The position numbers and the translations under genes were made by a program. The notes under the pieces are model-generated. The model searched no databases, was not told the DNA's origin, and saw only the letters and a list, made by a program, of their open reading frames with translations. 64,000 bases of DNA from Zygosaccharomyces rouxii (taxonomy: Eukaryota > Ascomycota > Saccharomycetes > Saccharomycetales > Saccharomycetaceae), in contig NC_012991.1 in assembly GCF_000026365.1 (NCBI RefSeq), positions 124,001 to 188,000 on the forward strand. Reading direction: 5' to 3'. Numbering within the stretch: the first letter of the stretch is position 1; each line of letters begins with the position of its first letter. Shown here one piece after another: positions 48,851-58,792 of this stretch.

Positions 48851-49285
48851 CTACTCGAAGAAATCATCTTCGTCAGATTCGTTACCGTTTTGCTTCTCGG
48901 TGGATAAATCGTTTTCCCAGTCGTCATCTCTTCTGTTGAAGATGATCGTAGTGTCCTTATTCTTATTCTCCTGTCTAGCGACTCCATGTAGAATCTGTAC
49001 AATTTCTTCCTCAGAGATCTTCCTTGTCACGTGACCCGATGAAATCAATTTAGTCAAATAAGCTTCCACAGCTTGTGCTCTGTCTGGTCTAACCATGTCG
49101 ACTCTGGTAAGTCTCTCTAATGCCTGAGGTTGTAAGAAAGGCGCAATGGCGGTGCCGACAGCGGGACGCGAATCTGCTCCAGGTGAAGGGGCAGATGGTT
49201 TGCCGCCATTGGCGGGTGCAGAACCACTACTGCCCTTGAGCTCGGAAAGACGTGCCTCTCTTAGAGCTTGCAATTCTGGATCCAT
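48851..49285 (-). CDS. PDCD5-family protein (YMR074C homologue)
   Basis: 144 residues, the family length. The N-terminal LQALREARLSELKG helix, the three-helix core (ALERLTRVDMVRPDRAQAVEAYLTKL) and the C-terminal ISEEEIVQILHGVA, then a basic-to-acidic tail, match PDCD5 and archaeal homologues. The human protein binds the chaperonin CCT and acts in apoptosis; in yeast the role is little known. A low-complexity Gly/Ala/Pro insert separates helix 1 from the core. Confidence 0.93.
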   Translation of the reverse strand: MDPELQALREARLSELKGSSGSAPANGGKPSAPSPGADSRPAVGTAIAPFLQPQALERLTRVDMVRPDRAQAVEAYLTKLISSGHVTRKISEEEIVQILHGVARQENKNKDTTIIFNRRDDDWENDLSTEKQNGNESDEDDFFE

Positions 49286-50226
49286 CCTTGAGTATCTTGG
49301 CTTAGCGTATCTTAATTGATCTTTGAATATTACCTGGTGGCGTTAGCCGTTATTACTATTAATTGTTGCTGTTAGAAGAGATAGATGCTAATATTATTGA
49401 CGCGCGGGAAAAATTTTTTTTCTCTTTTACAGCTTAATATCATGCTGTACGTAACGACTGGTTCGGATGGAGATTCCCTTTTGGGATTGCGATGTCAGTG
49501 TGACGCAGAGACTAAAAAATAATGACATCTCAAGAGTATAATGATAATGGTAATAATAATAGCGATGGGGATGGGAACATATCTAATAAGCAAACACACA
49601 AAAAAAGGTAATAGATTATCCTCTTTGAATTTTTAGTCCTTTCTTTTCCAATTTTAGCCAAGAATTTGAGTCTGACTCCGACTATGTGCGGTAGAGATGG
49701 CAGTGGATAAAGAGGTTACAAGAAACTACAGTAACATTACAAGTGCATTTTGACCATGAGTCCACGTCGGTTTATTCAATGCATTCGTGTCGCATAAATC
49801 AGTAGCGTAGCGGAGGAAATATATTCAGGTAAACAAATAAAGTTCCAAAAAAAAAAAAAAAGTGTAGCAATGCCCTGGAAAACCTGAAAGGGCTTGCAAG
49901 GGAGTAGTCGAATATTTTATCTTATGTCGATTCTCAATATTCAATATGGTAGTCTATTCTCTATAATGCAATATTATTTCAAAAGGTATTACCCGCCTTA
50001 AAATCTTGATACCTTTCAAAGAAAAAAATCAAGCACCATGTAGAGAGATACATGGGATGCACTTTACGCGGATGATGCATAACATTGAAACTGTAAAATA
50101 ATCAATTGTTTCAATCAGATAATATTCTATCTGGATTGATATTAAAATTTTGAAAACAACTACCTTTTCCCCCCGAGATTTGTTTGGCATTTGGTTTGAG
50201 ACTTCCGGTTTTAAAATTGGGAATAG
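49286..50226. other. Divergent intergenic region PDCD5 homologue / RCO1
   Basis: 941 nt. An ATG frame of 29 codons at 49522 codes Asn/Gly/Asp-rich sequence and ends in TAA; no good splice donor follows. Poly-A at about 49848-49861. No RNA gene recognised. Confidence 0.4.
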
Positions 50227-52317
50227 ATGCAAAATTCTAGAAGACCAGGTAGCAGTGGTAGAGGACCAGGACGTCCCCCAAAGAGAGGTAGAAAAGGTGG
50301 TAAGATGAGTGGTGTTAGTAGACCAGTGCCGCGACCTACTACTAGCTCAAATCAAAATGGGAATAATAGTAACAATAATAGTTTCGATAGTGGTGATACG
50401 AAAAGCCGATCCGTATCCACGCCAGCAACACCATTACCTGATGCAGCACCGGCATTATCACGACAATTAAGGAATAGCACATCATACACCCAAGTGGATT
50501 ACAATCTGAAGAAAAGGAAAATTATACCGTCTGAAGATTTTGCAGTTAGGAGTAGAAGGCATAAATCAAATGGAAATGGAATTTTATTACAAGAGAATGA
50601 TAGAAACTTAGAGTTAGATCCCATTTCCAATCCTGATGATGATGCTAAAGAATTAATTGAGAGGGATGCGAATGGTAAAATTGTAAATATAAACGAACCA
50701 AATTCTATTAGAGATGCCATTAATGGTGCAACGGGATTACCACTAAATCAAGGACCTCCAGAAAAGGTGAAGAAGGAATACATGTGGAGTTATAAGAAAA
50801 ATTCGTTTGTCGATGTACAAGATAATCAAGATGAAGGATTTCCACAGTTAACAAGTAGAGATTCAGAATTTAATATCGAACAGAGTGACATGAGGAATAA
50901 ATTAGAACCGTGTGACGTTCATGCAGATGAAAGAGACGTCTTGATTAAGGGTAAGAATAATGATAAAAAGATTACAGATTACCACCACGGCCATATAAAG
51001 ATCAAAGCAACCGTTTCGGAAGAATCAAAGAGTAAATTGTTTGGACAAAATAGTGTTGCAAATTTACCAGGAAATGGAGCACATGGGGAATTGGCAGGAT
51101 CCACTACCCAGGAAATTGAAAATGATGATTTTTGCTCAGCATGCCTTCAGTCAGGTTCATTTTTATGTTGTGATACTTGTCCGAAATCGTTCCATTTTCT
51201 ATGCTTGAATCCGCCCGTAGACCCTGATGAATTACCTGACGGTGATTGGTCATGCCCTCAATGTGTATTCAAGATGAGGTGCCCTAATGGTTCGCAAGCT
51301 AAAAAATACGAAAAGGATTTTTTACAAGAACAAGTGCCGCGAAACTGTAAATTATTTGGTAAACTATTGTTTCAATTAGAAATAACCAATCCAAGACAGT
51401 TCAGTTTACCACAATCTCTCAAAGATACTTTCCAAAATGTGAAAAGTGGACCTCACGGTGTTTATAACGATGGTAGAGAAAAGGAACCCCTATCGGAAAA
51501 GCAACTTTTTGGAGCACCTTATGGACAATCATTAACTATGTTAGATTGCTACAATCCAGATATTCATGTGGATCAAGATACTGGTAAATTTCTCACTTGT
51601 TATAAATGTCGAACCACTAAAATGGGGACTTGGGATTCGCCCGAAGATTCAAGACTCATCATGAGATGCGATTATTGTAAAACGCCTTGGCACCTCGATT
51701 GTATACCTCATGCACCTCGTGCCTCCTTAAAAAACTTGGGAACTAAGTGGAAATGCCCCCTACATGCTCCTGAGGTGACTAAAGGTAATGAAATGCGTAG
51801 ATTGTCAAAGTTCCAAAAATTCATTGAACCAACGCAAACATGCGGATTCAAAAATAATGGCGAAGTAGATATCGTATTGGATGAAATTACTTCCCCTGGT
51901 TCTAAAGCAATGATTGAAGCCTACAAGAAAAAAGGTGACTTCCCACCAGTAGCACTTCTGAGTGAAAGATCTGTTAAATTGGACTTTATGGATAAAGTAT
52001 TTCGTGCCAAAAAAGTACAAAGGGATAGAGATTTGAAATATGAAGAACATCTTATAGACAAACTTTTAACGTCTTCATCACAATCTAAGGGTGATAAACC
52101 CCTAGAAGATCTCTTGTCATTCATTTACTTCCAAGTGGGGAATAATCCATATTTAAAGAAATTGTGGGATTTCAAAGGATTATGCAAGGTAGCACAAGAT
52201 GAACTGGCCAGGGAGAGTATTTCTAGACAAGAGTTGAATGATCTCCTAATGATAAGAAAGCTTTTAGAATCCAAACCGAAGGAAGAGATAATGAATTTCT
52301 TTAACCTCAAGGAATAA
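50227..52317 (+). CDS. RCO1: Rco1 subunit of the Rpd3S histone deacetylase
   Basis: Recruits Rpd3S to nucleosomes in transcribed genes to suppress cryptic initiation. 696 residues (S. cerevisiae 684). First PHD finger about 301-345 (FCSACLQSGSFLCCDTCPKS, FHFLCLNPPVDPDELPDGDW), Sin3-interacting region after it, and a second PHD-type finger about 458-505 (CYKCRTTKMGTWDSPEDS, CDYCKTPWHLDC). The basic Gly/Arg-rich N-terminus (SGRGPGRPPKRGRKGGK) includes an AT-hook-like GRPPKRGRK. The first ATG, at 50227, is used. Synteny: YMR075W, convergent with PDS5 across 114 nt. Confidence 0.95.
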   Translation: MQNSRRPGSSGRGPGRPPKRGRKGGKMSGVSRPVPRPTTSSNQNGNNSNNNSFDSGDTKSRSVSTPATPLPDAAPALSRQLRNSTSYTQVDYNLKKRKIIPSEDFAVRSRRHKSNGNGILLQENDRNLELDPISNPDDDAKELIERDANGKIVNINEPNSIRDAINGATGLPLNQGPPEKVKKEYMWSYKKNSFVDVQDNQDEGFPQLTSRDSEFNIEQSDMRNKLEPCDVHADERDVLIKGKNNDKKITDYHHGHIKIKATVSEESKSKLFGQNSVANLPGNGAHGELAGSTTQEIENDDFCSACLQSGSFLCCDTCPKSFHFLCLNPPVDPDELPDGDWSCPQCVFKMRCPNGSQAKKYEKDFLQEQVPRNCKLFGKLLFQLEITNPRQFSLPQSLKDTFQNVKSGPHGVYNDGREKEPLSEKQLFGAPYGQSLTMLDCYNPDIHVDQDTGKFLTCYKCRTTKMGTWDSPEDSRLIMRCDYCKTPWHLDCIPHAPRASLKNLGTKWKCPLHAPEVTKGNEMRRLSKFQKFIEPTQTCGFKNNGEVDIVLDEITSPGSKAMIEAYKKKGDFPPVALLSERSVKLDFMDKVFRAKKVQRDRDLKYEEHLIDKLLTSSSQSKGDKPLEDLLSFIYFQVGNNPYLKKLWDFKGLCKVAQDELARESISRQELNDLLMIRKLLESKPKEEIMNFFNLKE

Positions 52318-52431
52318 GCAATATGCATATATGCTATAAGGAACAAACGCAGAAGAGGAATTTATAATGAAACTCCTTCAATATACGTACATCAGATTAT
52401 CTTATTTATTTAGTTCCATGGGCGTCATGTA

Positions 52432-55400
52432 TTATGAATAATCTTCATCACTTTCACTAGCTCCTTCTTTGTAGTCAACATTTTTCTTAGTTCTACCACT
52501 TCTCCTAGCAACGTTGTCTCCGGCCCTCTTATTTCGTATTTTCTGAGAAGGTTGATAGACGTTATCGTCAGCTTCACTGACATCTTCCTGGCTCTCCTCT
52601 TCAGATTCCTCCACTTTCTTACGAATGGCCCTAATCTTTTTACGCTTTGAATTTGATGCACCATCATATTCATGGGCAAGCATTCGTTTTTGAGCCTTTT
52701 GTCTTTGTGTTTGTGAAGTGTGAGCGATGCGACCAACTTTACTTCTTATGTTAGCACGCAATTTATCAGCCAATGAGTCTGGAAGATACGTCTTAAACGA
52801 AGCCTGTGCTTCCTGAACATTTGAATACGGCATGAAAAGATCCGCGGGCAAGTTCAGCTTACCTGGATATGCTGAGTGTTGCCAATTTCTCTTCTCTTTG
52901 AGGGCTAGTAGAATCATTTGTGATATTTCACCGATAATGTACAATTTCCTGCTTGGATTTATATTGTCCCCTCTATCGCTAGCCACACTTTCTTCGTCCT
53001 CTTGTTGTTCTTCCACTGTGATCCTGTCTTGATAATTCTTGACTCTTTCAGACAAATAATACAACAGGCTGAAATTTTCTTGGGCGGCTATTGAGTCAAA
53101 ATAAAACAACAGATAACCAATAGCAGTGGTCAAAACATTCAAGTATGCATCACCATCCGAATCTAGACCCTCTTCAATATCAGGATGATGTGCAATGGCG
53201 TGAATCAATCGAGGAAGCGCTCTTTCAAAGAAAGTATCTTTTTTGAAAGATTCTTTACTGAAAGTATAATTGATCCATGTCTTTGTAGTAGATTTGAGTT
53301 CACCATTGGGTTCATACGCTGTAAAAAAGATAAGAGGCAGAAATTTAATGGATATCAATTCACCGGCAAGACCGTTCTTCAGCTGATCAAGAAATGACTT
53401 CCTCACTGGTAAGGATTCATCTTCCACTAAATTGATCATCTTTATAATGTCTGGTGATTTAATGAAGTCACTTAAATGTGGAATGTGAGCTAATTTTAGT
53501 ATTTGGAGTCCCGCATAACATCTCAGTTTAGTTTGAAAACTACTTGGAGTTGGATAATATTCAGTGTTGTACTCTGAGATGAGTTCACCGCCACTGGCAA
53601 TCAAGTAGAAGAACAACTTCACCGTTTTCTCTGTGAAAGCTTTTGCCAATTCGTCATCATTAATTTCTGACGCAATGGATTTCAACTTTACAGTAAATAG
53701 TTTTAAAGAAAACACTTTACAGCTTAAGGCAGCATAATCCTTCTTGTTTAATGAAGTATCCTCGATCCAATCAGGCTCGTTCTCTTTGTCACCCACAACT
53801 TGATTCGCAAGTAATACCTCTTTGATCAAGTAACTTACAATATCTGTAGAGTCTTCATTCAAAATACGTGGACAGAATCTGAATATTTCTGATAAGACCA
53901 AAATGTGAGATGCGATGTGTTTGTCATTTTTGAGATTAAGCGGTAAGATGCAGTCTTTGATAGGTTTCAAATATTGCTCCGCATTCGGTGATAATGCAAA
54001 TAGTTTAGTGGCATATTTAGCCATAGTTGGTTCTCCCTCTAAGGCAAAATCCTTCAGTTTAGTTGCGAATAGTGCATTTTCAAAATCAAGCTGATCTCTC
54101 ATGGTTTTACAGATTTTGTAAAGAGTTTTCAATGCCTCATTCAAGGTCAAAGCACCCTGTTCAACATCTGGGAAATCTTGACCCTGGGTGATCATGCACT
54201 TTAAAGTTCTAACCTGATCTTTGAAAAGAGTCGGATTGACGGTTGAGATGTGATCCAAAAGTTTTCTTTTCAATTCAACCTCTTCTGAGCTAGCATGACT
54301 TCCCGTGTCAAGAAGTATGGGTACATTCGACACATTATAATTCAGTGGTGATGCCCTATAGAGAAGAATTTTGACTTGTCTAGCTAAATCGCGGGGTACA
54401 ATGGTTGAAGATGCCCTAGCATCATTTTTCCGGAGAATCGTGGGATCTTGAAGTTTGTTGACCAACTCTTTAATACAATTCCTTAATGTGGCAAAAGGAA
54501 CATCATTACCAACACAAGTTTTGATCAAATGGAAAACTCTCTTGTCATTCAATTCTTTTAAAACTTCTAGAGCAGCGGTTGCCTTTAACTGATCCGCCAT
54601 ACCAGAAGCTAACCAATCAATTGTTTTTTGCAATTTGATCGACATTCCCCCCTCATCATCTGGTCCATCACTATCATTCAATTTTTCTGAAAATTCAATA
54701 TACTTGGATATTGCTTTCGATATCTGTAATTGCCGTTTATTAAATGCGAAGAAGGATGCAAACGCCTTTTTATCGAAATGCGAAATTACTGTCAGGAGTC
54801 GGTCAACTCTTTGCTTGTCATCAGCTTCGACAGGTAAAAGATTTTCGAAAATGATTCCATCTACTTGCTCGTTAATATTGAGATCATTGATGTAGTACAG
54901 GTTGAAAATAACAGAAGGTATAGTTTTCACAATTTCCCATAATTCTTTATTTTGGGTGATATGCTTCTCACAGGTCAGAGACTCGGAATAAAAGCTAGCT
55001 ACGGTAACAATGGACAATTCTCTAACTTCTCGGTTTTTCTCTCTCGTCAACTGCAATAGACAACTATAAACCGTCTTATCAGTTACTTTTCTCCACAAAA
55101 TCGACACATTGAGTTCTTTAATTGCCAAGACAGATCTCTTTCGCACACGATGATCTGAATCAATTAAAGTTTTAGCTAATCCCTTGCTTACCTCTTGAGA
55201 AATGTCATCTCTAATCTCTAGCACCTGAGGAACTCCCTCTGCCCATTGTTGTCTAACCTCTCCGCTAATATCAGCAATCTTTGAAAGCCACGCATTGTAG
55301 ATATCTTGATGCGTAGTGACAAAGTTTAAATCAGAATCTATAGTTAGCAATTCACCGACTAATTTCGTAGACTGTTTTCTCAACAATTCGTTATCTGATA

Positions 55401-56280
55401 GCAGTTCATGGTAGATGAACCCGATAACTGATGATACTAAATCTGGTACACTCCCCCAAAGTCTACAGATCAGTCTATGCAATTTAGTGATAACCTTCTG
55501 AGCATTACTTCTAGCCTCGAAAGAATGGTCTTCCTCATTAGTAACATTGTATAAGATCTCTGAATAGTATTTGGTCAAATGTCGACTCATTCTAGTGGAA
55601 TATGCATCACAAAGAATTAAACTTATTTCATAACCACAGTTAGACACTACACCAAGACCCTTTGGTATTTCCTCTGGATTGTAAGTTAGGAATTTGTTGA
55701 AGATTAATCTCAGAACATCCATTGGTACACTTTCAAATTCTGATATGACTTCCCCCAGAATTCCGCCAATAACTTTAAACATTCTAGGTTCAAAGTTCTT
55801 AGAATCATCGTAAAATATTTGGAATAATCTTTCTAAAAGCTTATGTGCAGATGGTAAATCGGTTAAGAGAACAATTGATCTGTATTCTAACAACCTAGTG
55901 ATCAAGTATTTTTGTTGGATATAATAACCATTTTCTGGATCTCCCAATTGTTCAAACTGAGCCAAAAACAATTTAAATATATCGGTTAGTTGAACATCTG
56001 TGTAAGGTGCATCTGGCGCGTAAAGTCTTAAAATGTCATTCAAACAGCAAGCAACGAAGGCTCTTATACCTTTGTCTTTATGTTTCAAAAGTTTTCGATC
56101 CAGCAAGTCAACACGGTATGCTTCTAATTTCTTTAGATCCACTTGGCCTTGTACAAGCGTCGATAGTTCTTCATGAAGGGATCCAAGACGCGCTAACAGT
56201 TCATCGGTGGGTATAAGGTTTTCAGATGTGGATATAATAGGCTTCTGAGTTTTCAGCTTGGTCATAGATGTTCCTGCCAT
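52432..56280 (-). CDS. PDS5: Cohesin-associated protein Pds5
   Basis: Binds cohesin to maintain and to release sister-chromatid cohesion. 1282 residues (S. cerevisiae 1277), almost entirely HEAT repeats. The N-terminal segment (TDELLARLGSLHEELSTL...) and the strongly conserved DVLRLIFNKFLTY and FIYHELLSDNELLRKQSTKL blocks are present. The C-terminal 110 residues are charged, with basic stretches (NSKRKKIRAIRKKVEESEEE) and an acidic end. ATG at 56280; the frame begins three codons earlier with TTG. Synteny: YMR076C. Confidence 0.96.
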   Translation of the reverse strand: MAGTSMTKLKTQKPIISTSENLIPTDELLARLGSLHEELSTLVQGQVDLKKLEAYRVDLLDRKLLKHKDKGIRAFVACCLNDILRLYAPDAPYTDVQLTDIFKLFLAQFEQLGDPENGYYIQQKYLITRLLEYRSIVLLTDLPSAHKLLERLFQIFYDDSKNFEPRMFKVIGGILGEVISEFESVPMDVLRLIFNKFLTYNPEEIPKGLGVVSNCGYEISLILCDAYSTRMSRHLTKYYSEILYNVTNEEDHSFEARSNAQKVITKLHRLICRLWGSVPDLVSSVIGFIYHELLSDNELLRKQSTKLVGELLTIDSDLNFVTTHQDIYNAWLSKIADISGEVRQQWAEGVPQVLEIRDDISQEVSKGLAKTLIDSDHRVRKRSVLAIKELNVSILWRKVTDKTVYSCLLQLTREKNREVRELSIVTVASFYSESLTCEKHITQNKELWEIVKTIPSVIFNLYYINDLNINEQVDGIIFENLLPVEADDKQRVDRLLTVISHFDKKAFASFFAFNKRQLQISKAISKYIEFSEKLNDSDGPDDEGGMSIKLQKTIDWLASGMADQLKATAALEVLKELNDKRVFHLIKTCVGNDVPFATLRNCIKELVNKLQDPTILRKNDARASSTIVPRDLARQVKILLYRASPLNYNVSNVPILLDTGSHASSEEVELKRKLLDHISTVNPTLFKDQVRTLKCMITQGQDFPDVEQGALTLNEALKTLYKICKTMRDQLDFENALFATKLKDFALEGEPTMAKYATKLFALSPNAEQYLKPIKDCILPLNLKNDKHIASHILVLSEIFRFCPRILNEDSTDIVSYLIKEVLLANQVVGDKENEPDWIEDTSLNKKDYAALSCKVFSLKLFTVKLKSIASEINDDELAKAFTEKTVKLFFYLIASGGELISEYNTEYYPTPSSFQTKLRCYAGLQILKLAHIPHLSDFIKSPDIIKMINLVEDESLPVRKSFLDQLKNGLAGELISIKFLPLIFFTAYEPNGELKSTTKTWINYTFSKESFKKDTFFERALPRLIHAIAHHPDIEEGLDSDGDAYLNVLTTAIGYLLFYFDSIAAQENFSLLYYLSERVKNYQDRITVEEQQEDEESVASDRGDNINPSRKLYIIGEISQMILLALKEKRNWQHSAYPGKLNLPADLFMPYSNVQEAQASFKTYLPDSLADKLRANIRSKVGRIAHTSQTQRQKAQKRMLAHEYDGASNSKRKKIRAIRKKVEESEEESQEDVSEADDNVYQPSQKIRNKRAGDNVARRSGRTKKNVDYKEGASESDEDYS

Positions 56281-56563
56281 CCTTACCAATTCTTGATAGC
56301 CCTCGATATAGATGATTAATCTCTAATGATGGATTTCTTTGTAGTGAGAACTCATCTCAAGTGTTCAATCTTTTGACGCGTCGCTCTGATGCAAGATTAA
56401 AAAAGAAAAGTTACTTGTGTCAGAGAATAAAATAAAATACAACATATATCATTATATTATCACATTAAGTTACTCTAGATAGTAATATGTTAAGGTATCA
56501 GTGCATTCCACTGAATGCAGAATTATGCTCCTGATGAAATATCAGAGAAATCGTCACACTCTA

Positions 56564-58366
56564 TTAGTCAGGTTGTTTAGATGGTAGTTCAGGTAGATGG
56601 GAAATGTTCCCACTATTCCAACTAGAAATTATATCCAATTCCGCAGGTCCGATTTCATCAATAGCTTTAGTATTTGATTGATGGAATTTTGAGTTTCTTT
56701 GTAATGAGGGAACTTTTGCCCTTGGAATGTCAGTTGAACTTCTTCGTTGGGTAGAAGAGGTCACATTTCCAGAACTATTCCGGCTACTCATAAATGGTTT
56801 ATGAGTAGAATAAAACGATGGCGGTTGCTTGTAAGGGAAGGATTCTTGCGTGGTTCTGGGTAATTCGTTTTTGCTTGGTTTAGAAGGTACTCTTGAAATG
56901 AACCTGGTGATAGCCTTTTCCAATTTGGCACCAGGTTTGGAATCAACTACCCCATAATTCTCAGTGCTGTCTTCACCAGTATCCGTAGATTTCGCTAATG
57001 ATCCCCTTAGAGAACTACCTCTGCGAGAGGGACCCGTTGACACAGGCTCCACATCACCAAGAGGCTGACCATACACTGTAGCAGAATCAGTCATTCTTTG
57101 AGTTCTTAGGTCCCTATCTCTAAATGGAGTAGCCATACCTTTGACAGGGAAAACACCAGCTGGTGTGGTCCTGGAACGTCTCCTTACACCATTAGATATT
57201 GTAGAATAAAATGATACACCAGAACGATTGGAATCCCACCTTTTTACAGGATATTTTAATTGAGAACTGTCTTCGAGAGCCTCTGGTCTACCAAAGTAAT
57301 TAGAAGAGTCGTTCATGCTCAATTGATCTGCTGCCGATGAATGTGCTGATCTATTTGATCTGCTTGAAGTCACAGAATTTCGTATTGGTACACCGGGGTT
57401 CTTCTCATTACGTTCTTCTTCTTCTTCTTCTTCTTCTTCTCGTGCTTGGTCCTCGTCGTATAGTTCCTCTTCTGGTTGGACTCTAACCACACGGGAATCC
57501 ATATTTAGTTCAGGTTGCTCATCCCTCTCCTCGTATTGAGGTAATGACAATTTTTTCCTATCACGTTCAACTACTAGCAAATGTAAGTAGAATGGTATAA
57601 GTAAACTGAATGAAAAGCCACCTAAAATGTTTCCAACAGAGGCTGGAACTAAAAGCTTCCAAATGTATTTACCCACGGACACATTAGCCCCATTTAACAT
57701 CCCAATGAATAAAAGTGGCATATCTCCTACTACGTGAGTAAATCCAATGGATACAAATGTAAAGATGGGTAAAGTGATCATAATCCATTTCACATGAAGA
57801 GGTTTAGCCATCAGTTGTAAATATATGGCGAGGCATGCGAAAAAATTACCCGCTATCCCCTTTAAAAAAGTCTGAATAAAAGAAAAACTAGCTTTTTCTT
57901 CAGCTAGTTGTTTAGATCCAACTTTCCAAAGGTGTGAAGAACTCAAGGATGATAAATGCACGAAAACGTAACAAACTAGTAGACAACCACCTATATTCCC
58001 AAAGAGACTGCAAAACCATGATATCAATACGTCATAAATGCTCACCGATCTTCTAAGAAGTCCCACAGAAAAGTAAAGGATGTTAGAGTTGAAAAGGTCC
58101 GCACCCAGGATAACCACATAGAATAAACCAATCCCATAGAGAATACCTGCCATAAATTTTAGAATACCTGGATTCTTCTCCCATATACCTGGATTATCGG
58201 AATGTACTGAAATATTCAAAATACCACCACTACTAAACACGATTCCTGCAATGATGCTGTTAATCACCAACACATCTATTTGCATTCGGGATTTCTTCAT
58301 GGAAGTGGCCTCCACAGCAAGGGCAGCTTCATGTGGCGTAATGTACGTCGAATCATCTACAACCAT
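56564..58366 (-). CDS. Formate/nitrite transporter family protein (YHL008C homologue)
   Basis: Six-helix channel of the FNT family; in S. cerevisiae YHL008C is a vacuolar or plasma membrane protein with unsettled substrate (weak acids or ions). 600 residues (S. cerevisiae 627). Helices span about residues 30-270; FNT blocks ILYGIGLFYVVILGADLFNSN, FLKGIAGNFFACLA, GFTHVVGDMPLLFIGML and VGNILGGFSF. The remaining ~330 residues form a Ser/Arg-rich cytosolic tail with a poly-Glu run, as usual for the yeast branch. Synteny with ETP1 (YHL010C) two genes on. Confidence 0.9.
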   Translation of the reverse strand: MVVDDSTYITPHEAALAVEATSMKKSRMQIDVLVINSIIAGIVFSSGGILNISVHSDNPGIWEKNPGILKFMAGILYGIGLFYVVILGADLFNSNILYFSVGLLRRSVSIYDVLISWFCSLFGNIGGCLLVCYVFVHLSSLSSSHLWKVGSKQLAEEKASFSFIQTFLKGIAGNFFACLAIYLQLMAKPLHVKWIMITLPIFTFVSIGFTHVVGDMPLLFIGMLNGANVSVGKYIWKLLVPASVGNILGGFSFSLLIPFYLHLLVVERDRKKLSLPQYEERDEQPELNMDSRVVRVQPEEELYDEDQAREEEEEEEEERNEKNPGVPIRNSVTSSRSNRSAHSSAADQLSMNDSSNYFGRPEALEDSSQLKYPVKRWDSNRSGVSFYSTISNGVRRRSRTTPAGVFPVKGMATPFRDRDLRTQRMTDSATVYGQPLGDVEPVSTGPSRRGSSLRGSLAKSTDTGEDSTENYGVVDSKPGAKLEKAITRFISRVPSKPSKNELPRTTQESFPYKQPPSFYSTHKPFMSSRNSSGNVTSSTQRRSSTDIPRAKVPSLQRNSKFHQSNTKAIDEIGPAELDIISSWNSGNISHLPELPSKQPD

Positions 58367-58792
58367 TAAAGGACTTCCGAGATGTTGAATAATTCCAAGA
58401 GTAATAATGGGGCTTCATAGGTTTTTCTTCTATTATCTGTTTTCTAATGTGAACTTCATCTCAAAGGCAGCATTTTTTTGAACTCTCCCAAGGCATCGAA
58501 AAATTGGAACGAAAAAAGAAAAAAAACAACAAACAGATAAACCCTTGAACTTTAACAAAGGACTCAATTTAAGATGGAACGACAATCTTGATAACTTTTG
58601 TTAGGTCAAATAAAACAGATTGAAATCTAGAGCGTCGATGCCGTTAACCTTTTGGTCCGGGACTGGCCTGTAAATCGAGATTTCTTCTGTCGCAGTTGCT
58701 TAAGGAAACTCCAGATGGAAGAAAAAGAATACAAATGATAATGATAAAAAGGATAAATGGGGGATAAATGGACCCTCTTGAGATTACAATCT
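58367..58792. other. Intergenic region, FNT-gene promoter and TTI1 terminator
   Basis: 426 nt. A-rich tract at about 58510-58530. No gene or clear site recognised. Confidence 0.4.

Noticed and set aside
49522..49611. 29-codon ATG frame rich in Asn, Gly and Asp, considered as a first exon of RCO1
   Set aside because: No proper donor (GTAATA only), no branch point near the RCO1 start, and RCO1 has its own good ATG.
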